In this document: positions 1-5,722 of the stretch, in pieces | Position numbering within the stretch: the stretch's first letter is position 1 | Layout: each line of letters starts with the position of its first letter | Assembly: GCA_902490445.1 (NCBI GenBank) | Contig: CABUDZ010000069.1 | Location: 1-11,068 of the forward strand | Source: an uncultured Collinsella sp. | Lineage (GTDB): Bacteria; Actinomycetota; Coriobacteriia; Coriobacteriales; Coriobacteriaceae | Reading direction: 5' to 3' | Length of the DNA: 11,068 nucleotides | The notes under the pieces: model-generated | The model's input: the letters and a program-made list of their open reading frames with translations, nothing else | Told to the model about the DNA's origin: nothing | The model's database searches: none | Program-made: the position numbers and the translations under genes

Positions 1-46
1 AAAAACGTTTTACTGTTTGAATCAACGAAAGTAACCTCTTCTGTGG

Positions 47-55
47 TGATATAGT
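47..55 (+). promoter_or_regulatory. Candidate extended -10 promoter of the PTS operon
   Basis: TGaTATAGT reads as a TGn extended -10 element with a 5/6 match to TATAAT. No good -35 hexamer lies 16-18 nt upstream, which an extended -10 can tolerate. Transcription would start near position 62, about 140 nt before the EIIA start codon, with the operator at 73-84 just downstream of the start site. This is a motif-level call; the window begins close by, so a promoter further upstream cannot be excluded. Confidence 0.4.
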
Positions 56-72
56 GACAACAACACATCACG

Positions 73-85
73 TGGTTACTACCAG
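73..85 (+). promoter_or_regulatory. DasR/NagR-like (dre-type) operator upstream of the PTS operon
   Basis: The core TGGT-TACT-ACCA is an inverted repeat with a 4-nt centre. It has the same geometry as the dre sites bound by DasR and NagR (TGGT, four bases, ACCA), which are GntR/HutC-family regulators of amino-sugar genes. The 13-nt string TGGTTACTACCAG recurs exactly at 4365-4377 upstream of agaS. Lying downstream of the candidate -10, it would suit repression by the GntR protein at 3593-4324. That the local regulator binds it is inference from site type, regulator family and proximity. Confidence 0.65.
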
Positions 86-143
86 TTGAGAGACCACTGG
101 TTCTCAAAGAACGCTTTCCAAGAAGCTTTAAGGGCGATTGCCC
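86..143 (+). other. Structured leader: imperfect palindrome and GC hairpin
   Basis: Directly after the operator, TTGAGA (86-91) and TCTCAA (102-107) flank ACC-ACT-GGT, with one extra G at 92, making an almost complete palindrome. A second small hairpin, GGGC-GATT-GCCC, lies at 132-143. Both would sit in the untranslated leader if transcription starts near 62. They may be a second regulator half-site pair, an mRNA stability element, or chance. The remaining leader to 186 shows no convincing gene or riboswitch that I recognise. Confidence 0.35.
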
Positions 144-201
144 GTTGGCTTCCGAACATCATCGGACTCAGATCGTACACACCTTCGGAAGGGAAATTTG
201 A

Positions 202-645
202 ATGGTTGGCTTTATTCTTACCGGTCATGGACAGTTCGCACCCGGCCTTGCAAGTGCTATCGCTATGGTTGCCGGCGACCAGCCCGCTTTTACCGTCGTT
301 CCTTTTGAGGGCGACCAGGCTGCTTCCTACGGTGAGGATCTCCGCGCCGCTATTACCGCCATGCGCGAGGAGTGCGATGGCGTGCTCGTCTTTACCGACC
401 TGCTTGGCGGCACCCCGTTCAACCAGGCAATGATGATTGCCCAGGATGTCGACAACGTCGAGGTTCTGACTGGCACCAACCTTCCCATGGTTATTGAGCT
501 TCTGTTCCTCCGCGGTAACGCCACGCTCGCCGAGCTTGGCGAGCAGGCCGTGACCGTTGGCCAGACGGGCATCACCGCCCAGACGGTCGCATCCGTTGCC
601 GGTTCCGAGGAAGAGGATATCTTCGGCGACGAGGACGGCATCTAA
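202..645 (+). CDS. agaF: PTS mannose/GalNAc-family EIIA component
   Basis: Cytoplasmic phosphocarrier that takes phosphate from HPr and passes it to EIIB of the same transporter. The 147-residue length fits a stand-alone mannose-family IIA domain. The N terminus has the family pattern with the phospho-accepting His9 in TGHGQFAPGL, and the second signature TDLLGGTPFNQA lies at about 65-76. The start is fixed by GGAAGGG at 187-193, eight bases upstream. It is the first gene of the PTS operon and its stop overlaps the next start by one base (TAATG). The C terminus is very acidic and ends in DGI. The Aga-type assignment rests on the EIIB and EIIC partners and on the downstream enzymes; EIIA alone does not reveal the sugar. 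Confidence 0.88.
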   Translation: MVGFILTGHGQFAPGLASAIAMVAGDQPAFTVVPFEGDQAASYGEDLRAAITAMREECDGVLVFTDLLGGTPFNQAMMIAQDVDNVEVLTGTNLPMVIELLFLRGNATLAELGEQAVTVGQTGITAQTVASVAGSEEEDIFGDEDGI

Positions 646-926
646 TGGCCGATTTCGGAGCCAACGTCCTGAGCTCCTCGGTCGCCCTTTTAGGCCTGCT
701 TGTCATCATGGGCTTGATTTACACCATCTGGTCGCAAATCAACATGAAGAAGAAGCAGAAGTACTTCAAGGAGCTGCACACCGAGCTCAAGCCGGGTCAG
801 GAGGTTCTTTTCGCCGGCGGTATCTACGGAACCGTCAAGGGCATCGAAGGCGAAAAGGTCCAGATCAAAGTCCGATCCGGTGCCGTCGTAGATGTTTCGC
901 GTTACGCGATTCAGGAGATCAAGTAA
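645..926 (+). CDS. YajC-like small membrane protein within the PTS operon
   Basis: This 93-residue protein has one N-terminal membrane segment (about residues 10-30), a basic KKKQK stretch at about 35-39, then a small beta-rich domain. The pattern LKPGQEVLFAGGIYGTVKGIEG is typical of YajC, the accessory subunit of the SecDF complex. Its ATG overlaps the EIIA stop, so the two are probably translationally coupled. YajC-like genes are also known inside mannose-family PTS operons of streptococci, for example the hyaluronate-utilisation locus of pneumococcus. It is therefore more likely a PTS-associated paralogue than the housekeeping secretion subunit, which usually lies beside tgt or secD. Its role in sugar uptake is not established, so I give no symbol. 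Confidence 0.82.
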   Translation: MADFGANVLSSSVALLGLLVIMGLIYTIWSQINMKKKQKYFKELHTELKPGQEVLFAGGIYGTVKGIEGEKVQIKVRSGAVVDVSRYAIQEIK

Positions 927-962
927 CTGTCGTCAGCAAATAACGAAAGGAAGCTGATCAAC

Positions 963-1445
963 ATGGCAGAACCCAACATTCTTCTTACCCGCATCGATAA
1001 CCGACTGGTCCATGGTCAGGTCGCTACCCAGTGGAACTCCACCCTGGGCTCCAACCTCATCCTCGTCGCCAACGACGATGTGTCGACCAACACCATGCGT
1101 CAGAACCTCATGAAGATGGCCGCTCCCGCCGGCGTCGCTACGCGTTTCTTCTCCCTGCAGAAGACCATCGACGTCATTGGCAAGGCGAGCCCGCGCCAGA
1201 AGATCTTCATCGTGGCCGAAACACCGGAAGACGTGCTTACGCTCGTCAAGGGCGGTGTGCCTATAAAGAAGGTAAACATCGGCAACATGCACATGTCGGA
1301 AGGAAAGCGCCAAGTCGCCACCTCCGTCGCAGTTAACGACGAGGATGTCGCTGCGTTTAAAGAGCTGCAGGAATTGGGGGTGGAGTTGGAGATCAGGCGC
1401 GTTCCGAGCACGCCTGTTGAGGATACGAGCAAGCTCTTCTCGTAA
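963..1445 (+). CDS. agaV: PTS EIIB component, AgaV-type (GalNAc) of the mannose/sorbose family
   Basis: Cytoplasmic EIIB of 160 residues that receives phosphate from EIIA on His17 (in RIDNRLVHGQV) and phosphorylates the incoming sugar. The whole protein follows the layout I recall for E. coli AgaV, including VANDDVS (36-42), RFFSLQKTIDVI, the RQKIFIV strand, LVKGGVP and the NIGNMHMSEGKRQVA block. That resemblance is the best sequence clue that the substrate is GalNAc or a related amino sugar. A related sub-branch in streptococci imports glycosaminoglycan disaccharides, so the exact sugar remains open. The ribosome binding site AAAGGAAG lies at 946-953. The gene follows the YajC-like gene after 36 nt and is separated from EIIC by an 89-nt spacer containing hairpins. 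Confidence 0.9.
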   Translation: MAEPNILLTRIDNRLVHGQVATQWNSTLGSNLILVANDDVSTNTMRQNLMKMAAPAGVATRFFSLQKTIDVIGKASPRQKIFIVAETPEDVLTLVKGGVPIKKVNIGNMHMSEGKRQVATSVAVNDEDVAAFKELQELGVELEIRRVPSTPVEDTSKLFS

Positions 1446-1461
1446 TCCTCGTGATCCACGT

Positions 1462-1511
1462 TGTCAGGAATGAAACCCTGACATTCTGTACGTGAACCAA
1501 AAGTGCGTACA
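1462..1511 (+). other. Two intercistronic stem-loops between EIIB and EIIC
   Basis: TGTCAGG (1462-1468) pairs with CCTGACA (1477-1483) around an 8-nt loop. TGTACG (1487-1492) pairs with CGTACA (1506-1511) around a 13-nt loop. Neither is followed by a clean T-run; the second is followed by ATACATTTTG. They are unlikely to be strong terminators and could act in mRNA processing or partial attenuation within the operon. The EIIC ribosome binding site AAAGGAGG (1521-1528) follows at once. Confidence 0.45.
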
Positions 1512-1534
1512 TACATTTTGAAAGGAGGAGCAAG

Positions 1535-2335
1535 ATGGAATTCTCGATCATTCAGGTCGCACTGGTCTTCGTTGTTACGTTCATCGCGGCAATCGACCAG
1601 TTCAACTTCCTCGAGTCTCTCTATCAGCCCATCGTCACCGGCGCCGTCATCGGTTTTATCCTTGGCGACCTCAACACCGGTCTTCTCGTGGGTGGTACTT
1701 ATCAGCTCATGACGATCGGCAACATGCCGATCGGAGGCGCTCAGCCGCCTAACGCCGTCATCGGCGGCATCATGGCAGCCATTCTCGCTATCGCTACGAA
1801 GCTCGAGCCCAACGCGGCAGTCGGCCTCGCCATTCCGTTCGCTCTGCTTGGCCAGCTTGGTGTTACCCTGGTCTTCACGCTTATGTCCCCGCTTATGTCC
1901 TCGGCCGATAACATGGCTCACAACGCGGACACCAAGGGCATCGAGCGCCTGAACTACTTCGCCATGACCCTGCTCGGCCTGATCTTCGCTATCGTCGTCA
2001 CGCTGTTCTTCATCGCTGGCGCCACCATCGGTGCGACCATCGCCGCCGCCATTCCGGATTGGCTGCAGACCGGTCTCTCCGCTGCAGGCGGCATGATGCG
2101 CTTCGTCGGCTTCGCCGTCCTGCTCAAGGTTATGATGAACCGCGATATGTGGGGCTTCTTCCTCATGGGCTTTGGCCTCGCGCTCATCACCGTTGCCAAC
2201 GATTCTCTGGCAACCCCTGCTCTGCTCATCCTCGCTCTCATCGGCTTCGGCATCGCCTTCTGGGACTTCCAGCAGCAGACCGAGCTGAAGGGTGCAGCTG
2301 TTTCTGACGGAGGTGACTTCGAAGATGGCATCTAA
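1535..2335 (+). CDS. agaW: PTS EIIC component, AgaW-type membrane permease subunit
   Basis: Polytopic membrane protein of 266 residues that forms the sugar pathway together with EIID. It has many hydrophobic segments and the IIC signature GGTYQLMTIGNMPIGGAQPP at about 53-72, followed by NAVIGG. The ADTKGIERLNYFAM block at about 131-144 and the acidic tail ending FEDGI resemble AgaW-type proteins as I recall them. The start is set by AAAGGAGG at 1521-1528, six bases upstream. Its 3' end overlaps the EIID start by 11 nt, indicating translational coupling and equimolar production. Confidence 0.9.
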   Translation: MEFSIIQVALVFVVTFIAAIDQFNFLESLYQPIVTGAVIGFILGDLNTGLLVGGTYQLMTIGNMPIGGAQPPNAVIGGIMAAILAIATKLEPNAAVGLAIPFALLGQLGVTLVFTLMSPLMSSADNMAHNADTKGIERLNYFAMTLLGLIFAIVVTLFFIAGATIGATIAAAIPDWLQTGLSAAGGMMRFVGFAVLLKVMMNRDMWGFFLMGFGLALITVANDSLATPALLILALIGFGIAFWDFQQQTELKGAAVSDGGDFEDGI

Positions 2336-3407
2336 TGAGTATGTGATCCCGGAGCACTACGAGGATCTCACTCCTGCTCCGCAGCTCGACCAGAAGACCC
2401 TCAACAAGATGGCTTGGCGCTCCTGCTTCCTGCAGGCCTCGTTCAACTACGAGCGTATGCAGGCCGCTGGCTGGCTCTACTCCATCATCCCCGGTCTGGA
2501 GAAGATCCACACCAACAAGAACGACCTCGCGGCTTCCATGAGCCACAACCTGGAGTTCTTCAACACTCACCCGTTCCTCGTCACCTTTGTTATGGGTATC
2601 GTGCTTTCGCTCGAGCAGAACAAGGTTGACATCCCCACGATCCGCGCCGTCCGCGTCGCCGCAATGGGCCCGCTCGGTGGTATCGGTGACGCCCTGTTCT
2701 GGCTGACGCTCGTGCCTATCACGGCCGGCATCACCTCCAACATGGCTATCAACGGTAACGCCGCTGCGCCGCTGATCTTCCTGGTGATCTTCAACGTCGT
2801 CCAGTTCGCTCTGCGCTTCTGGCTCATGAACTGGTCCTACAAGCTTGGCACCAGCGCTATTGACGCTCTGACCGCCAACATGCAGGCCTTTACGCGTGCC
2901 GCTTCCATCATGGGCGTCTTCGTCGTCGGTTGCCTGGTCGTCACCATGGGTGGCACCCAGATCAACCTCCAGATCCCCAACGGCACCACCCGCGGCATTG
3001 CTGCCCACACGGTTGTCGTCTCCGAGGAGGAGGCCGAGAACTTCACCGGCCTGGAGGGTATTGATACCGAGACCGCTGAGGCTGGCACCATGGCCATGAC
3101 CGATGCCGACGGTAACGCTCTTACCGCTTCCGATGCCGACGGCAACGCTGTCGAGTGCGGCGTCACCGATCTGGGCAACGGCATGGCGTCCGTTACCTAC
3201 GGCACCGTCACCGAGGATCCGGTCAACTTCTCCGTTGCCGACACCCTCAACACCATCGTCCCGAAGCTCGTCCCGCTTATGCTTACGCTGCTGCTTTACT
3301 ACATGTTCGCTAAGCACAGCTGGACCCCGACCAAGGGCATTCTGCTGCTCTTCGTCCTGGGCATCCTGGGCGCTGGCCCGCTTGGTCTCTGGCCGAGCAT
3401 CTGGTAA
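2325..3407 (+). CDS. agaE: PTS EIID component with enlarged acidic loop
   Basis: Membrane partner of EIIC, 360 residues; typical EIID proteins are about 265-305. I chose the ATG at 2325 because GGAGGTGA (2309-2316) lies eight bases upstream; a GTG at 2292 is in frame but has no such site. The conserved N-terminal part includes LQASFNYERMQAAGW (36-50), FFNTHP (78-83) and AAMGPLGGIGDALFW (112-126). The conserved C-terminal part resumes at about 308 with the block around PKLVPLMLTLLLYY. Between them (about 211-307) lies an enlarged loop: residues 224-313 contain no Lys or Arg and 17 Asp/Glu, with a tandem DADGNA motif. By the positive-inside rule this loop is probably outside the cell (inference). 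The agaE symbol rests on operon context. Confidence 0.88.
   Translation: MASNEYVIPEHYEDLTPAPQLDQKTLNKMAWRSCFLQASFNYERMQAAGWLYSIIPGLEKIHTNKNDLAASMSHNLEFFNTHPFLVTFVMGIVLSLEQNKVDIPTIRAVRVAAMGPLGGIGDALFWLTLVPITAGITSNMAINGNAAAPLIFLVIFNVVQFALRFWLMNWSYKLGTSAIDALTANMQAFTRAASIMGVFVVGCLVVTMGGTQINLQIPNGTTRGIAAHTVVVSEEEAENFTGLEGIDTETAEAGTMAMTDADGNALTASDADGNAVECGVTDLGNGMASVTYGTVTEDPVNFSVADTLNTIVPKLVPLMLTLLLYYMFAKHSWTPTKGILLLFVLGILGAGPLGLWPSIW
3102..3149 (+). repeat. Tandem DADGNA-encoding repeat within the EIID loop
   Basis: Codons 260-265 and 270-275 of EIID both encode DADGNA, with a 10-residue period. The DNA copies, with the two preceding bases, are identical over 20 nt apart from one silent change (GGT/GGC), which suggests a recent internal duplication. 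This lies inside the family-atypical acidic insertion. Confidence 0.7.
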
Positions 3408-3420
3408 GGCTCTAGCTTGA

Positions 3421-3449
3421 GGGGTGTGTCCCTACGCGGCTCACACCCC
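3421..3449 (+). other. Stem-loop downstream of EIID
   Basis: GGGGTGTG (3421-3428) pairs with CACACCCC (3442-3449) over a 13-nt loop. There is no T-run after it; the true terminator follows at 3474. It may protect the mRNA 3' end or act as an additional weak stop. Confidence 0.5.
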
Positions 3450-3473
3450 GACCCCTTAAGCCATGTGTATGTT

Positions 3474-3515
3474 AAAAGCCGCGTGCTCGAAAGAGCGCGC
3501 GGCTTTTGTTTTCTT
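3474..3515 (+). terminator. Rho-independent terminator of the PTS operon
   Basis: A 15-bp stem (3474-3488 with 3493-3507, one G-T wobble) is capped by a GAAA tetraloop and followed by GTTTTCTT. The A-rich 5' base and T-rich 3' base are typical. It ends the operon 66 nt after the EIID stop and separates it from gntR. Confidence 0.92.
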
Positions 3516-3554
3516 AATGATTCGGGTGTTGCAGACCGATAATGCTTAACACCC
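3514..3554 (+). promoter_or_regulatory. gntR promoter within an inverted repeat (possible autoregulatory operator)
   Basis: GATAAT at 3538-3543 is a 5/6 match to the -10 consensus, with a weak -35 (TTAATG, 3514-3519) 18 nt upstream. The arms GGGTGTT (3524-3530) and AACACCC (3548-3554) form a perfect 7-bp inverted repeat flanking the -10 box with a 17-nt centre. No dre-type core occurs here, so any autoregulation would use a different site, or another protein would bind. Confidence 0.4.
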
Positions 3555-3592
3555 TAGGTAGTTAGCCGAATTCGAGCAAAAGGGAGGATAGG

Positions 3593-4324
3593 ATGGCGAT
3601 CGGAGCGCGTAAGCAACCGCTGTACGATCAGCTGGTCGATATTCTGACCGAAAAGATTGACCATGAATATCGCGCCGGTGACATGATTCCTTCCGAGCGC
3701 GAACTTTCGGAGCGCTATGGTCTCTCGCGCACTACGGTACGCCTGGCTCTGCAGGAACTGGAGCGTTTAGGACTGGTGGTTCGGCAGCACGGTCGCGGTA
3801 CCTTTGTGACCGACCGTTCGGCAAAGGCAACCAATCTTATGCAGTCCTACAGCTTTACCGAGCAGATGCGCGCGATGGGTCGTGACCCCGAGACCACGAT
3901 TCTCGATTTTTGCGAGATGGAGGCCGATAAGAATCTGGCCGAGCATATGGGATTACGTATCGGTGATCGCATTTTTAAGCTCAAGCGCCTTCGTTCTGCC
4001 GACAACATGCCCATGATGGTCGAACGTAGCTATCTACCGGTTCGTCAATTTCTGTCCCTAAAGCGACCGCTGCTGGAGCGTAAGCCGCTTTACGATGTGA
4101 TTGAGCAAGACTTTAAGCAAAAAATACGCGTGGCCGAAGAGGAGTTCTATGCGAGCATAGCCCGTCCCACCGATGCCCACCTTTTGGAAATCGTCGAGGG
4201 CTCGCCTGTGCTCGATTTGGTTAGGACTACGTATAACGAGTCAAACGAGGTTGTGGAGTATACGCTCTCGGTTGCTCGTGCCGATCAGTTTAAATACAAG
4301 GTTTACCACCAGCGTAGCGATTAG
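3593..4324 (+). CDS. GntR-family (HutC/DasR/NagR subfamily) transcriptional regulator
   Basis: A 243-residue regulator with an N-terminal winged helix-turn-helix (about 9-73) and a C-terminal UTRA effector domain (about 90-237). The DNA-binding part shows IPSERELSERYGLSRTTVR and the wing RQHGRGTFV, with the recognition helix at about 45-56. The effector domain has the HutC-type ERSYLP (144-149) and a VEYTLSVARADQFKYKV end. Members of this branch bind amino-sugar phosphates and release dre operators. The matching operators upstream of the PTS operon and agaS make it the likely local regulator, sensing perhaps GalNAc-6-P or GalN-6-P (inference). AGGGAGGA at 3581-3588 supports the ATG at 3593. 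It is transcribed alone between a terminator and the agaS promoter. Confidence 0.93.
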   Translation: MAIGARKQPLYDQLVDILTEKIDHEYRAGDMIPSERELSERYGLSRTTVRLALQELERLGLVVRQHGRGTFVTDRSAKATNLMQSYSFTEQMRAMGRDPETTILDFCEMEADKNLAEHMGLRIGDRIFKLKRLRSADNMPMMVERSYLPVRQFLSLKRPLLERKPLYDVIEQDFKQKIRVAEEEFYASIARPTDAHLLEIVEGSPVLDLVRTTYNESNEVVEYTLSVARADQFKYKVYHQRSD

Positions 4325-4363
4325 TGTCTGCACCGTTTCCATATGATGATTCTTTGTATTTAA

Positions 4364-4377
4364 CTGGTTACTACCAG
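4364..4377 (+). promoter_or_regulatory. DasR/NagR-like operator upstream of agaS
   Basis: CTGGT-TACT-ACCAG is a perfect 5-bp inverted repeat with a 4-nt centre. Thirteen bases (4365-4377) are identical to the site at 73-85. It lies where the -35 of the promoter with TATAAT at 4394 would be, so binding should block RNA polymerase. A second overlapping repeat, GGTTA (4366-4370) with TAACC (4379-4383), extends the symmetry. Confidence 0.7.
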
Positions 4378-4393
4378 ATAACCAACCGAAGTG

Positions 4394-4399
4394 TATAAT
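4394..4399 (+). promoter_or_regulatory. -10 box of the agaS promoter
   Basis: A perfect TATAAT lies 40 nt before the start codon of agaS. The -35 position (about 4371-4376) is poor and is covered by the operator. Transcription would start near 4406, leaving a leader of about 33 nt with AGAGAGAGG (4422-4430) as the ribosome binding site. Confidence 0.65.
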
Positions 4400-4438
4400 T
4401 GCACGTCAGAGGATTACTTCTAGAGAGAGGTATTAGAA

Positions 4439-5605
4439 ATGTTCGAGAAGAGTGTCGAGGAGCTCACCGAGCTCGGCGCCCAGATCACCACGGCCGAGAT
4501 TGCTCAGCAGCCCGAGCTTTGGCGTGATACGCTCAACATCTATCGCGAGAACAAGGAGGCCATCGAGGCCTTTCTGGCCGAGGCTCGCGCTATGGGCGAG
4601 GGCCGTCTGTCCGTTGTCTTCACCGGTGCCGGTACGTCCGACTACGTTGGCGATACCTGCGCCCCGTACCTGCGTCACGCTGGCAACACTGATCTCTACG
4701 ACTTTAAGCCCATCGCCACGACCGACATCGTGAGCGCTCCGCGCGACTTCCTGCGCGCCGAGGATCCCACGCTCGTGGTTTCCTTTGCCCGCTCTGGCAA
4801 CAGCCCCGAGAGCCTTGCCGCCGTTGCCGTCGCCAAGGAGCTCGTCCACAACGTCAAGTTCCTCAACATCACCTGCGCTCCCGAGGGCAAGCTTGCCGTC
4901 GAGTCCGCCGATGATCCCAATGCGCTGACGCTGCTCATCCCGCGCGCCAACGACAAGGGCTTCGCCATGACCGGTTCCTACACCTGCATGACCCTGCTCT
5001 CCACCCTTATTTTCGACACTGCCTCTGACGAGCAGAAGGCCGAGTGGGTCGAGACCATCGCCAAGATGGGCGAGGAGGTTATCGCTCGCGAGTCCGAGGT
5101 TGCCGATTACCTCGCTGGCGACTTCAACCGCGTGACCTACTTGGGTTCTGGCTCCTTCGGTGGCCTTGCCCAGGAGAGCCAGCTCAAGATCCTCGAGCTC
5201 GCTCACGGTCTGGTCGCTACTTCCTACGACACCTCCATGGGCTATCGTCACGGACCTAAGTCCTTCGTCGACGATAAGACGCTCGTCTTCGTGTTCGTCA
5301 ACAACGACGCCTACACCCGTCAGTACGACATCGACATCCTCAACGAGATCGGTGGCGACGAGATCGCTCAGCACACCGTTGCCGTTCAGCAGGAAGGTGC
5401 CACCGTCTATGAGGGTGAGTCCTTCACCTTTAAGGGCTACGAGGCACTTCCCGAGGGCTACCTTGCTCTGCCGTTCGTGATGTTTGCTCAGGCTATCAGC
5501 CTGCTCAACTCCGTGCGCGTGGGCAACACGCCCGATACGCCGAGCCCCACCGGCACGGTCAACCGCGTGGTTAAGGGCGTGACGATTCACCCCTTCACCG
5601 CTTAA
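4439..5605 (+). CDS. agaS: AgaS-type SIS-domain galactosamine-6-phosphate deaminase/isomerase
   Basis: A 388-residue cytoplasmic enzyme with two SIS (sugar isomerase) domains. AgaS proteins convert D-galactosamine-6-phosphate to tagatose-6-phosphate with release of ammonia. Sugar-phosphate binding motifs are visible: FTGAGTSDYVGD (61-72), SFARSGNSPES (115-125), the second-domain LGSGSFGGLAQES (235-247) and GYRHGPKSF (268-276). The C terminus VNRVVKGVTIHPF and the overall length match the AgaS family (about 384). It lacks the glutaminase domain of GlmS, so it is catabolic. It forms its own unit, with an upstream operator shared with the PTS and a terminator after it. The order PTS, agaS and aldose epimerase recalls the pneumococcal GalNAc-type PTS locus. 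Confidence 0.92.
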   Translation: MFEKSVEELTELGAQITTAEIAQQPELWRDTLNIYRENKEAIEAFLAEARAMGEGRLSVVFTGAGTSDYVGDTCAPYLRHAGNTDLYDFKPIATTDIVSAPRDFLRAEDPTLVVSFARSGNSPESLAAVAVAKELVHNVKFLNITCAPEGKLAVESADDPNALTLLIPRANDKGFAMTGSYTCMTLLSTLIFDTASDEQKAEWVETIAKMGEEVIARESEVADYLAGDFNRVTYLGSGSFGGLAQESQLKILELAHGLVATSYDTSMGYRHGPKSFVDDKTLVFVFVNNDAYTRQYDIDILNEIGGDEIAQHTVAVQQEGATVYEGESFTFKGYEALPEGYLALPFVMFAQAISLLNSVRVGNTPDTPSPTGTVNRVVKGVTIHPFTA

Positions 5606-5623
5606 TCGCGTCCCCCTGTAAGG

Positions 5624-5665
5624 GCGCCCGTCCGCTCATAACGGCGGGCGGGCGCTTTTTGTTTT
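5624..5665 (+). terminator. Rho-independent terminator of agaS
   Basis: A 12-bp GC-rich stem (5624-5635 with 5644-5655, one wobble pair) with an 8-nt loop is followed by TTTTTGTTTT. It separates agaS from nagA. Confidence 0.92.
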
Positions 5666-5722
5666 ACGTGAGCTGGGTATAAGCATCACCACAGTCAACT
5701 GCTTTAGAAGCAAGGAGTGCAT

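Noticed and set aside
86..433. A 115-codon + strand frame starting in the PTS leader
   Set aside because: It overlaps EIIA in another frame, lacks a ribosome binding site and becomes low-complexity (Leu, Pro, Ser, Arg).
3102..3149. DADGNA repeats of EIID as EF-hand or dockerin-like calcium sites
   Set aside because: The motif has only part of a DxDxDG-type loop, a 10-residue period and no following helix or conserved acidic position 12, so calcium binding is not supported.
2238..3317. A 359-codon minus-strand open frame opposite EIIC/EIID
   Set aside because: Opposite a clear EIID with all family motifs; the translation is rich in His, Asp, Gly and Arg and resembles no protein I know. Shadow frame.
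4433..5590. A 385-codon minus-strand open frame opposite agaS
   Set aside because: It mirrors agaS almost exactly, its translation is low-complexity (rich in Gly, Val, Leu, Asp, Glu), and it has no ribosome binding site. It is a by-product of GC-rich codon bias.
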